Shown here one piece after another: positions 12,154 to 22,657 of a stretch of DNA of 49,368 nucleotides (within the stretch, counting starts at the first letter, position 1; each line of letters begins with the position of its first letter). The DNA comes from Hymenopellis radicata (taxonomy: Eukaryota > Basidiomycota > Agaricomycetes > Agaricales > Physalacriaceae). Where the stretch lies: positions 1-49,368 of the forward strand of contig JADNRX010000388.1 in the NCBI GenBank assembly GCA_015501595.1, written 5' to 3'. The notes under the pieces are model-generated. The model searched no databases. It was not told the origin of the DNA and saw only the letters and a list, made by a program, of their open reading frames with translations. Made by a program: the position numbers and the translations under genes.

Positions 12154-12991
12154 ATGGTCTTCATAATCAACGGAGTCGATGTTGAAGATTATTCCTGGCC
12201 CTACCTCGGCCCCATCCCCAGAGATTACGTCTCCAAATATCGCTCTACTCCCAACACGGAACCGCGCACACCTCATTCACCCGTTCAGCGCGTTATCTTC
12301 GGGAATGACCCCTTCGAATTCCGGCCTATCGATCCCTCCACCGTCGATCAGCCTTTTGGGCCTTTAGAGATTGCGCCTGACGTACTGGCCCCCACTGCCG
12401 CCGGTCGACCGGCCGCCAAGCCTTCACCACACGGCCCAGCAGAACCTGGGAACACTTCCTTTACCGTCTGTTGACGAGCAAGGGACCGCTATTGAAGCCC
12501 ACCAACGTCGATGATTTCCCTCCCGATTACCCGGCACGGTCTGTCGAGGTTGTGCTTCCGCGGCTCAGGACCTCAGTGGCCACTGTACACCCAGCGACTC
12601 CTTCCAACGAATCTGTGGCGGAGTCACAGTCGGATGTGTCAACTGTTGCGCCTTCGACAGTAGAAGAGCTTTCCTTCTCTGCTATCCCAATCGCCCCATC
12701 ACCTCGCTCGCAAAGACGGTCTTCGACGGCTGTAGCGGTTCGCTCTGCACGGACTGCCGCGCACTCGTCCGCGAAGATAGCGCAAGCAACGAAAGCAGCG
12801 CGGCTTTTGGGCAGTATAAGCGGGCCAATACGTTCTAGACGAACTGTTCGTAGCAAGTAAGTGTTCATCTCCACTGTATCCCTTCGTGTTTACTTACGAT
12901 GAGCTTCAGGTTCACAGACACACTGGGAAGACTGAAGGGTTTCGCCACTGGGAAATATCCTTCGGAGCGCCTTTCCATTTCACAATTTTGA
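12154..12991 (+). CDS. Ser/Pro/Ala-rich hypothetical protein, possible frame break
   Basis: The gene starts at ATG 12154 behind a clear TATA box and leader. The first part (frame of 12154 to about 12460) reads DVEDYSWPYLGPIPRDYVSK followed by a Pro-rich tract. The second part (frame of about 12471-12856) is Ser/Thr/Arg-rich and ends at a GTAAGT donor. A clean intron 12857-12909 joins it to KFTDTLGRLKGFATGKYPSE and a stop at 12989-12991, which strongly supports the second frame and the 3' end. The two halves are in different frames and I find no convincing intron between them (about 12400-12475). Either a small unusual intron or a one-base indel is present. The product would be largely disordered and I do not recognise the family. 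Convergent with the GH76-like remnant. Confidence 0.55.
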
Positions 12992-13302
12992 TATCATGGG
13001 AAATTATGTAGTAGAATATGGACGCTGATGATCTAATTCGGAGCGCAATAGTAATATCGACAAGTTGCACAAATCGCAGTTCAAAATAAGCACGCCTTCG
13101 TTTAAGAAATGTTTGACATGGATTCCCCGAAGATTGATGATTATTCATTCAAACAGTGACATCTCAGCGAAGTTGTTCTGTTTGAGAATTATCTCGTCAT
13201 GTCCTAACTGTTAACCGCAGGAAATGAATCAAATAATTTATATCTCCTTTCAACAAAGTCCTCATGAGGGTATCTAACAGTCCGGAGTAGTATTTCGTTC
13301 CA
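12992..13302. other. 3' flank, nothing seen
   Basis: AT-rich tail-to-tail spacer between the hypothetical gene and the GH76-like remnant. No feature can be supported. Confidence 0.4.
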
Positions 13303-13986
13303 TCAACAGTCCAACGACCCAGCCGCCACTAACGCACCCAAAGCTGCACCCTGCGCTGGGCCAGTGAACGCCGCTGCACCTCCATCCTTCGCATACCACA
13401 GGTTGCTATACACTCCCGCTCATGGGGCTAGCCGCATTCTCGAGGACTTTGTCCGCCTGCAGTTTGACAAAGTCACTGTATTTGGTACCGTCATCGCGAG
13501 AGGTTATTGCAAGGAACCACGCCCTGATATCGATTAATCATTCAGCTTCTAGGAAAAGGAGAAGGGAGGGAACGGCACGCACATGTACTCTACTGTTATC
13601 CCTTGAATGATTGTTGGTCTGCGTTGCACTTCAGCTCAGTGGCGCTCTCGCACGCCTCGCGCAGCCCGAGTCGATAGTGAGACTGTTGATTATGCTGTCC
13701 ATGATACCAAAGGCGGCAGTTATCGCAGCTTCGGATTTGGCATCTGCAGACGTCGTTATGAGTTATAACCGCAAACAGAAAAGCGTTGGGAGGTAGCCGT
13801 ACATTTGTATAGATACCCCAAGCCGACGAGGACGACACCTTGATTGTAAGTCCTACAAAGACGATGAAAACGAAGTAACACATCATGAAGCGAAGCCGGT
13901 TACCATTGTGTTTGCCCGTTGTTAGCGCAGGTCCCGTCCTTAGTTAGACCGTCGTTGAACACTGCCACGCTCGTCAGCTTTGATCT
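13303..13986 (-). pseudogene. GH76-like (six-hairpin) alpha-mannanase C-terminal remnant
   Basis: Reading the minus strand from 13986 down, FNDGLTKDGTCANNGQTQW is followed by an intron (about 50 bp) and then TYNQGVVLVGLGYLYK. The WTYNQGV motif is characteristic of GH76 endo-alpha-1,6-mannanase-like six-hairpin glycosidases. Further on, LREACESATELKCNADQQSF followed by KGITVEYM matches the conserved CNxDQQxFKGI segment. The tail RAWFLAITSRDDGTKYSDFV runs on to NLWYAKDGGAAAFTGPAQGA and a stop at 13303-13305, typical of the family C-terminus. At least three single-base frame changes are needed (near the TIDSG/LREAC junction, at FKG/ITVEYM and at SGSV/YSNL). The N-terminal half, including the expected signal peptide and first catalytic region, is missing: upstream sequence becomes repeat R1. 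This is a truncated, inactive gene. Family call from motifs only. Confidence 0.7.
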
Positions 13987-14052
13987 TGGCCGAAGAGGAA
14001 CAGCCTACATCCGTTGTCGCCTTGCATACCAGTAGAGTCGAGCCATGTCCAT

Positions 14053-14632
14053 GCTATGCACGGTGAAGTGAAGACACTGACGGACAGTTGTGACGGATGT
14101 AAATTCGTCTCTTTCGCGCAAAAGACAGCCACAAGACTGGAGTAGACGATTTGACGTATCGTTCAAACTGACGAGAGGTCCATGCTGCTTCAAGAGGGCT
14201 AGAACATGAACATGAGCTGGTGAAACAGTGGTAGACAATACGCGCCTCTCGGAGTACTTTCATACCCCAAGTGGTTATGTTAAGTTGCTGCAGGTCTGCA
14301 GTATGCGAGGCGAATGGAACTGACATAGCGGTGAGGGCGAGGCCCTGTAACAGTAGTTTATGTGCTGCTATTACTCGGTCGAGAAGTGTATAGGCGGAAG
14401 CAAGAGGCCCACGATAGAGAAATGAGCGACACATCAATGCTCGCGTGGTTCTCGCGTGTCGCGCAGGGAAGTCAGTCGGCATGATGGGCGCCGGACATCG
14501 CACTTTGGGCGGAAGGAAGGTAGGAATGCACGGCTCGGTCCTTCAGGAACGCCGGCTAGAAAGCATCCGACGCACGCTGCAACAAGAGAACGTCTGTACC
14601 GCTATAGACTTCGACGCGCGCACTGCATCACA
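14053..14632. repeat. Dispersed repeat R1, copy 2
   Basis: Direct-orientation counterpart of 9521-9957. Relative to copy 1 it has about 110 extra bases (roughly 14400-14510) before the shared GGCGGAAGGAAGG block. It abuts the broken 5' side of the GH76-like remnant, suggesting that the repeat or its insertion removed the upstream half of that gene. No coding capacity recognised. Confidence 0.75.
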
Positions 14633-15965
14633 GACGAGTGAATGTTGGAATACAAGCCGGATATCTCGACACCTTTGTCATTCGGACTCATTCCTGACAT
14701 GACGGACCCGCTCCCATATTTACCGACCCGCTCCCCTTTTCACGGACTCGCCACCATCGCCACCGACAGACGTGCTATACGCGACACCACTCTATCAGTA
14801 TTCTCTTCACTTAGTTCTATTGACATACTTACTCTTCCGTTGTCCGAACTTGTCGTCTCGCTTGATGTTCGATTACATGGCTTTACTCTATCACTAATAT
14901 ACGCAATCTTGGTCCCCAACATCGTCGAACACTATAAGTTTCAATAGTAAATGAAGTTATTGAGGAGTGGTCGACGTCGTAGGCACTGGGCGACGGAAGA
15001 AATTGATGCGGACACGTGGCTCGACCCATGCGTCATCAACTTGAACCTCGTCAGCGCGTCAACTCTCATCATCATCACTCTCATCGACTTGTTAGTGCCT
15101 TCACCAGTTACCACCTGATTGCCAACGTCCGGAGGTCCTTCAGTCCGCTTCTGGCTTATCGATGGTCCAAACGCCTCTCAAAATCCGCCGGGAGAATGAT
15201 GATACCTCTCAGCTGCCTCTCAGGCATATGAACCATTTACCCTGAAACCATTTCGACACTCGCACCACGAACAACCGGCAGAATAACATGTACCGCTGCA
15301 CAACTGGTGCCCTTTGTAACGCAACAAGAAAGACCCGCATAGGCGTCAGGTTGACCCGACTGTCTCCTTTGACTCTCATTGGTATCTGGACGCTATGAGA
15401 AACTCTCCATTTTGGCATAAGTGGATGGCGACGATTCATTCAAACATCCACTAGAAGTGCGTATCTACTGGTGTTACCGGTGGCACTCGTCTGACTTTTT
15501 ACCTTAGTATAAACGCTCCGCACTCTATAATCCACCTCGTTTCAACACAGTCCGCGAGCCCTTCTGTCAACAATGTTGATGAAACGTGCCAGACGTGCCT
15601 TACAAGTGGCGAGTTACCACTAGGAAGCCGGCTAAGGGTGCCTTCAGACTTCGTCCCGACGCCATTCCGCCTGTCAACTGAATCCAAACTGTCCCTCGTG
15701 TGGGATAGGCTCCAAACTCGCGACAGATGTCGAAAAAGCTGGAGGCACAACTGATCCAGGGCTGACTTCACATGGGGGCGCATTCCAGCTTGGCTGGGTG
15801 AAGCACGGTGGGTCGATATCAACGATTAGTTTCGTACAGAAACGCTAATCCTAGGAACCAGTGGAGATACAGGAACCAACCGATCATGACCTCAGCACGT
15901 CGTGTTGACGTTCTTTTCGGGACGCGGTTTGCATTATGGTTTACCTCGCATAGGATCCCAAATCA
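14633..15965. other. Spacer with anonymous frames
   Basis: Frames such as 14642-14947 (+) and 15499-15822 (-) have no recognisable motif. On the plus strand near 15520-15740 a protein-like stretch (STQSASPSVNNVDETCQTC and following) suggests old coding sequence, but no start, stop or intron pattern supports a gene. Confidence 0.35.
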
Positions 15966-15975
15966 TATTAAAAGG
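15966..15975 (+). promoter_or_regulatory. TATA-like box of TmpL-like copy 1
   Basis: TATTAAAAGG starts 61 bases before the ATG at 16027. The identical ten bases sit 63 bases before the ATG of the paralogue at 22658, while surrounding intergenic sequence has diverged. This conservation supports it as the core promoter. Confidence 0.6.
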
Positions 15976-16026
15976 TGGCTTGCATGGTTTCTCTCTTCAC
16001 TGCAGAAGCAGCCCAGCTAGTCAGCC

Positions 16027-17578
16027 ATGCCTCACAGTACTTTTCTCGACGTCGAAAAGAACGCCGACAAAATGGACTCAGTTCTAGCGTCAGGTCAAGG
16101 CACTCCATCCACCATCTCCGTGCATTCGTCTGACGCGTCCACGGAGGCGTCCGACGTCGCTATGGAGAAGTACGTCGAGCTCCCGAAAATCGAGTACGCG
16201 CTTCCTTCCAAGAATGGCAGGTCAAGCTTTACTCGATGGTTGAACCGTACGTCTTCTCGACGACATCATTAGGTCAACGCGCTAACTTTCAAGTTATAGA
16301 CATCTTCTTCTCGGTCTATCGGAAGACTTTCACCGTCATCTTCTTTGCGAATCTTATAGCATTCATCGTCATCGTCGCACGTAATGACGGCCGTCCGTAC
16401 GCGCCTGACGTGGGTAGTGCTGCATCCGCCAATCTCATGGTCACACTGCTCTTCCGCCAGGAAAACTTTGTTAACCTTCTTTACGAGATCGCAGTTGCAT
16501 GCCCGCACTCCGCGCCATTATGGCTTCGCGCTAAGCTCGCCAAAGTGTTTCATTATGGCGGTGCGCACAGCGGAGCGGGAGTCGCTGCTGTTGTTTGGTA
16601 CATAATGTACACAGCTTGTACGACGCGCGATTACATCCGATCTCCTTCCTCGGCGGGACTGGGCAACCTTATCACCTCGTACATCCTTGTCTCCATGTTC
16701 TGTCTTATCCTTGCCGGCGCCCATCCCACCTTCCGCCGAATGTACCACGACTACTTTGAGGCCTTGCACCGTTACTCTGGATGGGTTGCGTTGTGTACCT
16801 TCTGGGTTCACACCATCTTCGCAGGTAATGAGTACCGCATGATGGAGTCCAGCCCTTCGGTTTCCCTCGGTCGCTACCTCATCAGCACTCCCAACTTCTG
16901 GACCTTGTGCGTTTCCACGAGCTGCACCATTCTATCATGGGGCCGACTCCGCCGTCATGCTGTCTACCCCGAAGTGCTCTCCGACCATGCTATCCGGCTT
17001 CACTTCAAGTACCGCGATATGCCACCCTTCTACGGCTTGAAGATATCGACTAAGCCGCTTTTAGAGTGGCACGCCTTCGCGACTATCCCAGATGATGACG
17101 GCACCGGCCCCAAGGGCTTCTCACTCGTCGTTTCCAACGCAGGTGACTGGACTAACCAGACCATCAAAAACCCGCCGACGAAGCTCTGGGTGCGCGGATA
17201 TCCTCTTCACGGGCTACTCTACACTTCGAAGCTCTTTAAGAAGATTGTTGTCGTCGCCACCGGCTCCGGTATTGGGCCTTGCCTCTCCCTTTTCTACGCC
17301 AACGCGACGCCGCGCCGCATCTTCTGGTCTACCCCCGCCCCGGAGACAACTTATGGGAGAAGATCATGAAGAGCGTGTTAACAGCGGATCCGGAGGCTGT
17401 GATATGGAATACCCGCACCCAAGGAAGACCAGATATGTTGGCGATTGCCTATCAACTGGTTATGGAGGCACAGGCTGAGGCTGTTTTCATCATATCAAAT
17501 CCCAAGCTCACGCGGCGGGTTGTCTTTGGGATGGAGAGTCGAGGTATCCCGGCATATGGCGCTATCTTTGATTCATAG
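16027..17578 (+). pseudogene. TmpL-like membrane NAD(P)H reductase, copy 1, one-base frameshift
   Basis: Exon 1 (16027-16246) and exon 2 (from 16300) join in frame. The protein has a cytosolic Ser/Asp-rich N-terminus, several hydrophobic segments with the histidine pair LHRYSGW...VHTIF spaced as in ferric-reductase/NADPH-oxidase transmembrane domains, and a C-terminal nucleotide-binding part with GSGIGP. The tail KLTRRVVFGMESRGIPAYGA matches the C-terminus of TmpL-type fungal proteins. TmpL of Alternaria also carries an N-terminal AMP-binding domain, which is absent here. At 17355-17357 a G run is one base shorter than in copy 2 (TATGGGAGAAG), shifting the frame so the listed ORF stops at 17369. 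Immediately after, the correct frame resumes and stays open and conserved to the stop at 17578. The clean downstream frame means the lesion is very recent or a homopolymer sequencing error. Confidence 0.8.
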
Positions 17579-18512
17579 CTTCCACCGATGTTCTCGCAGT
17601 TAGTTGGATAGGCTTGTTCTTGTTCTTACTGGTCGTCTTCGTGTTACAATATTGTATGTATGTATTATTTAACGACCAACGTCCTGAATAAAAATTCTTC
17701 TTACCTCTTGTTCGCTCAAGCGCTCGATCCTCATGGTCCTAGTACGCTTATGCGAATATCTTCCTCAGAAAGTCAACTGTGTCTTGGCTGTGTCAGTCGA
17801 GGGCAAAATCCTACAGTCCGGTACGAACCCTTGCGGTCGCCCAATGAACATCTATAAAAAGATATATCTTAAGAACATCAACCAAACTCTTGATAATCGT
17901 ACTTACAATCTGAACGCGCTGAGAAAGCGCAATACCAAGAGTGCTTCGGATACAAACCAGATCAACCGCGTTAACGTTATTATTGAAACGATCTCTTGAT
18001 AAACGGCCTCAAATTGAGCTATGTATACACACTGAGCTTGGCGTGGGTGGCTAGAGAAGCGCTCCAAGACGAGGTCCATGATCAAATGGAATTAGAGAAC
18101 GGCAGAGTTATCAAGATCGTGGTCGGAGATAAGTAGTTGGCGCCTAGTAAATGAAGCGGCCCCGGGACAGCGAGGATGTCAGGTTGTCGGACTGCAAGTT
18201 TCGAGCACTTTGTCTCACACGAATAGCTTCCATTCTGAAAGGGTATGCACAAGCGCTCTCGCTTTACTATCTCTGTGAACGGCGTCACCTCGGGCAAGAA
18301 TTGAACAATGGTACAAAGTCGCTTGGATGCATATAGAACGCTGTTATCACCTGCACACCGTGTTCGAGTAAGAGAAACCATCCATCTGATCAGCGACAAT
18401 GTACTTCGATAGCCAATCGCGGACCTCTCCAGCTTCGTGTAATCCGAAGCTGGCGCTGTCGAAATGTGCTAAATGCCACTGAAGAGTCCATGGGAAAAGA
18501 CTCACTTTAATT
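17579..18512. other. Spacer with minus-strand coding fragments
   Basis: A minus-strand stretch around 18390-18470 reads SASFGLHEAGEVRDWLSKYI and continues VADQMDGFSYSNT. Another at about 17903-18085 reads MDLVLERFSSHPRQAQCVYI followed by hydrophobic residues. They may be exons or remnants of a gene following the Rpp14-like gene, but they do not join into one frame and I do not recognise them. Confidence 0.35.
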
Positions 18513-18928
18513 TTAGTCTTCAAGTAGTGCTTGTTCCCCGCTAGGCATAATAGCAGGAAGAAATGCCGAATCTTTGCGCTTTGACATCCGGATCCCAGCT
18601 GATGCAGAGGCGGAGGTGAGTGCCCCGCAAAGAGTAGACACGTCCCTGTCATTATTTTCACGGCCGTCAGCTACTGTTGTAAATGAGATGATAACGGGGA
18701 AAAGGCGCTGATGGAGTGAGCGCAGACTTACGGTTTTCTGACTTTTACAACAGTCTCGCTCCCATCCTGCGCTACCCATAGCACGTCGATGTATAGCGAG
18801 CCGCCTACAATGCCGAACGTTTGTATCAACGCGTTATTCATAGTTTGACGAATGGTGAACGGGTCAATGGTTGTGGCGGCGGTTGAGGGCTGAAGGGAGA
18901 AGAGAATGTAATGGTGTGGGGTGCCCAT
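18513..18928 (-). CDS. Rpp14/Pop5-like RNase P/MRP subunit, frame uncertain at the intron
   Basis: Exon 1 (18928-18732) starts MGTPHHYILFSLQP and continues TIRQTMNNALIQTFGIVGGS and LYIDVLWVAQDGSETVVKVR. This is the pattern of the Rpp14/Pop5 protein family, which binds RNase P and MRP RNA in the nucleus for tRNA 5' processing. Exon 2 (about 18673-18513), after an intron with GTAAGT donor and a CAACAG acceptor, gives DVSTLCGALTSASASAGIRM then SKRKDSAFLPAIM, matching the family's C-terminal part. The exons together are about 118 residues, a normal size. With this donor and acceptor the frames do not match (358 nt in total), so a one-base discrepancy lies near the junction. I think the gene is real and the break is either a sequence error or a mis-chosen splice site. 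Confidence 0.65.
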
Positions 18929-19276
18929 TCTTGAATATCAGCGGCACGGAAAAAGCCAATGAAAGTCTGAGGAATAATGCGTGAAGTGAACTTGAACTGA
19001 ACCCAGATGATGGTATTGATGAAGAAAGGAAGACGGCCCGGAAAGCCGAAGCCAGGAAATTCGCAACTTGAACAAGGAGCACGAGTCGCATACAGATTTG
19101 TGTCCGCTTTACAATGCAATAAAGCAAAGACGTCCTTCGCAACGGATATTACTGGATTACATTCGTGTACATACTGATACAAATCACGTTAAGCAAGTGG
19201 GTCGCCTCGTCAGCTGAGGGAGCAGAATTGATACACAGTGGAACAGAAATTATAGAAAGCAAGAGTCCAGATAGCA
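18929..19276. other. Divergent-side spacer
   Basis: Upstream side of the Rpp14-like gene and downstream side of the membrane protein gene, both on the minus strand. Minus-strand frames here overlap exon 1 of the Rpp14-like gene in another frame and are treated as shadows. Confidence 0.4.
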
Positions 19277-20092
19277 TTACGTGCGCCATCCACCAACGAA
19301 GGGTTGATCGTGACCTCCTTGATGCTAAACATGAGACCGATTAGCATAGAGCAACGCCAAAATGAACCGAGACAAACCTCTGCAACATGTGCCTGCGGCG
19401 GTGGGCCAGGCGGCGGGCTATAGTGTCCTGGCGGCGGACTGGACGGAGCACTGAACTGAGGGGGCGGGCTCGATGGCTACGATACAAAGATAAGAATATG
19501 CCCGACTCGGAAATATAATAAACTTACCGCAGCATACGCATTATGAGGTGGTCCGGAAGGCTAGACAGACCGTAAGCAATAGTTCTGAGAGCATTTGAAG
19601 TGGCCTACTGGGCTATACGCGTTTGTTGGTGATGATGACTTGTACCCTCCATCAGCTTGATTGTAGGGCGGGGGAGCGGGAATCGTCTCCGCGTAGTACG
19701 GATTGTTGGACTGGTTCGGAGGAGGATACTGAGACTGGTATGGCCCGCCGCCCCATCCTCCTCCGGGTGCTCCAGAATTTCCGAATCCCCATCCACCAAC
19801 GGGCGGTTTAGGTTGATTTTGACCTGGTTGGGGAACAGTGACAAGATACCTCCTTCGTCGTCTCCTCTTGAGAGCAATGAAGAAACAAAGGAGTGCAAGG
19901 AGTGCTAGGACGGCTGCGGAAGTCGTCATGTTAAAAAAAGATCACAGATAAGGAAGAGGACACACCAGCAACAATGGCCCCAATGATGCGACTTGTATTC
20001 GAGCGATTAACATCGTCTTGAAAGAACTGTGCGCTCGCTCCCTGCGTTAAAAGCAGGACAGTTATGGTCGTGGTCGTGGTAGTCGTGAACAT
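19277..20092 (-). CDS. Single-pass membrane protein with Pro-rich cytosolic tail, intact
   Basis: Minus-strand exons 20092-19966, 19913-19609, 19560-19528, 19476-19378 and 19324-19277 splice perfectly into 203 residues. The first 22 residues form a signal peptide (T-rich, then ITVLLLTQGASA, cleavage likely before or after QFF). A short ectodomain carries two N-glycosylation sequons in NRSNTS (residues 29 and 32). A transmembrane helix spans about 36-57, followed by KRRRRRR as a stop-transfer signal. The rest is a Pro/Gly/Tyr-rich tail with repeated SSPPP and YSPPPGPPP motifs, ending HQGGHDQPFVGGWRT. This architecture resembles small fungal cell-surface sensors or adaptors; no catalytic domain is present. 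Met at 20092 was chosen because it puts the signal peptide at the N-terminus; in-frame Mets further upstream (20161, 20218) would bury it. Confidence 0.75.
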
Positions 20093-21348
20093 GATGATGA
20101 TGGTGAGGAAGAAAGACCGAGGCACAGCGGCGGCGGCGTATTGATAGCTTGATGATGTCATATGATCTGAGCACAGCATCGGAGGCTGTGTCTTGGCCCG
20201 CTCTGCCCGCGGTTCCATAATTGACTTAAACTCTCCCTTCGATCGCGTCTATAAGCTGTACTATTCAACCAGTCTACTAGCTTGGCACGAGGACTCAGAG
20301 AACGAGGATGACACTGGTTCTCATCTTGCACCATATGGCGCTAGTCATTGACGAACGTTTGATGACTCGTTAAGACCATAGGCCATCTATCGCAATCATA
20401 TATGGCGCATAGAGGAGATGCAGGGAAAGGGACGCATTGAATTCGCGCTGAATCACCAGCACGGATAGTACAGTACCGCCAAAGTTGGTCACATATTTCT
20501 ATGAGAAGGTGGAAGGTCGACGATGGAGATTCCGCATAGAACTCGCTATGCGTCTAAGATGTCTGGTCATCCAACCAGAGAGGTACGGGGCATCCTAATC
20601 GCCCAACTGGAGTTAGACCTCTGCGAGTTTGAATTGAATGGGATCAACCCCATTAGCCTGAGTTTCGGTGTGAAAGAACCGAGTTGGCTCAGTTGCGGTT
20701 TGACGAGATTGAAGAGATAAGGCGACACCATGTGCAGCATGACATTCATACTAGACGGACAAGTAGGAAGCCTTCATAAGGAAGACCCGAGAAAATATCC
20801 GAATCTCAAGCTCTTGTATGAATTTGGAAGGCTGGGAGATACGGCTGGAAATGGACCTGGCTGAATATAGACAGTTGGAGCGTTATTCGATATTTTGTTT
20901 CCCCGCAGTATCTCTCTGGAATCCTGGACTCCGGATGCCTGAAGGCTTATGTAGATGATCTTAATAGATGGCAGAGGGAAAGCAGTGATTCCCTATTTGG
21001 CCGTGCTTGTCACCGGCGATCACGTTGACCAGACGCGTCCATGATTTCGACCCCAGCTAAAAGTGTAATCCAGACGACCGGGGAAAGCCGCCACGACGAT
21101 TATTTAGGACGACATTGTGCAATGGACGTCTTTGAACGATAGACTTGCGTTTTGTCTTACTGTACCCTCGATTCTTCTCACTACCAATTGCCCTTCGCAA
21201 ACACGCCGATGCTGCGCGACGTTTTCGAGATACAAGCATAGGAGGAATCTGGTTGCTCCTCGAGGCCCAGGCGACGAAATGTATACAACGCACAGTGCAT
21301 ATCCAGTTCCCTCGCTCCATAATCGGCGAAGCTTATGCCACGCTAGGA
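20093..21348. other. Spacer
   Basis: No supportable gene. Frames on both strands are short and without motifs; a minus frame near 20567-20749 is anonymous. Antisense frames at 21057-21352 overlap one another and have no clear winner. Confidence 0.35.
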
Positions 21349-21633
21349 TCATCGTGTCACGACCAAATCAGGCCCAGAGCGCGTCTTCCCTCTCCATCCA
21401 ATCAGCGCTTTGGGCTTGAGGAAATGCTGGCAGAGTTGCACACGCTCAATCAGAGTATAAGGTGCAGGTCCGACTTGGATAAAATTGACGTGAGTGATGC
21501 CGCCGTCTGGTCTCGTCTGAATTACCGCTGAGAGCTGACTGTTAATATAGACACGGAAGAGACCGACATACGCGACCTGGCGCATTTCCTCGTCGTCCAG
21601 CGGTGTTTCCCGTCCGCAGTACGAAGACTCCAT
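21349..21633 (-). CDS. Small hypothetical protein
   Basis: A 94-codon minus-strand frame begins MESSYCGRETPLDDEEMRQV and includes VGLFRVYINSQLSAVIQTRP then DGGITHVNFIQVGPAPYTLI. Composition is protein-like, and a TATA-like TATAAATATTA lies just upstream of the ATG on the same strand (about 21642-21652). I do not recognise the family. The frame may continue through introns toward 21.1 kb, but I could not define them. Confidence 0.35.
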   Translation of the reverse strand: MESSYCGRETPLDDEEMRQVAYVGLFRVYINSQLSAVIQTRPDGGITHVNFIQVGPAPYTLIERVQLCQHFLKPKALIGWRGKTRSGPDLVVTR

Positions 21634-22594
21634 ATCAAGTATAATATTTATAGGACTCGTCCAGTGGCTACACGCAATAAGTCACCGACCATCTAGAAAG
21701 GAGCAGGCCGTTACGAACTGCGGAGGCTCGTCAATGGATACAGAAATTCACATCAGAGGTCAACGGCAGCCCCAGCATATAAATCATCGTCTTCGACGTC
21801 TTTAAGCTGATGGTAGGCAGGATTAATGCCTGGCCTATATCCTAAAGGGAACACAGAGTGCGTGGGGATATGAAGTACCGGTTTAGAACGGAGGGGAAGA
21901 AAAACTGAACGAAGATGCAGAAGGTGGGAAGTTCAAAAGTTTGTTGTTTACTTTGTTTAATCATCTCCTCAGACGATCTGATGTTCAAATCTCATTAAGG
22001 ATCGCGATCATTGCCAAGACCAACCGGAGGACGGATCTCTCCATCGAAGAATCCTTCGTGGATCCTATCGCGTTTTTACTGCTTTCTCCACTTCTTTGAC
22101 CACGGTTTGTTCGTGAGCCGGTACCCCAAGGTATCCGCGTACTTGCCATCGGGTGTCTCCGAACGAACTGCTCTGTGAAATTCGTCTTGGGGTATTGCGA
22201 TGGTGCCGATCTCCAGGATTCCATCGCCATTGCCGAGTCGTCGTCCACACGCGCACGGTCGCCCTTGTGACCCTTGTCCTTTCCTTCAGCGTCTTCATCG
22301 ACGTGATACTCTCTGCACATTCTCCCTCATATGCCTACGCCTTCTCCCGCATATGGCTCGTGCATCCTCCTTCTATCGTTTCGCCGTTTCCCTGAATTTT
22401 TGGGGTGAGAAAGATGTCCGCACATTGCAGGCCGTGGGATCGTATGTCAGATTTGCTGGCGGGATATGGCTTCTCCGGCAAGCTCACGTCGACCGTGTAA
22501 CTCGTGTATAGAGTGGCGTTTACACATCACTCTTGATTAACGAAAAACCGGAATCATTATAGTCACCTTTTCTGGAGGTCGAGAAAGACCAGCG
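21634..22594. other. Spacer upstream of TmpL-like copy 2
   Basis: Overlapping anonymous frames at 21985-22511 on both strands. Nothing recognisable apart from the promoter of the downstream gene. Confidence 0.35.
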
Positions 22595-22604
22595 TATTAA
22601 AAGG
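22595..22604 (+). promoter_or_regulatory. TATA-like box of TmpL-like copy 2
   Basis: TATTAAAAGG, identical to the box before copy 1 and at nearly the same distance (63 bases) from the ATG. Confidence 0.6.
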
Positions 22605-22657
22605 GTGTATATGGTTCACTCTGTCCTTACAGAAGGTACCCAACGTCTTCTCCAGCC

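Noticed and set aside
14642..14947. 101-codon plus-strand ORF
   Set aside because: Starts at the edge of repeat R1, anonymous composition, overlapped by an antisense frame of similar quality.
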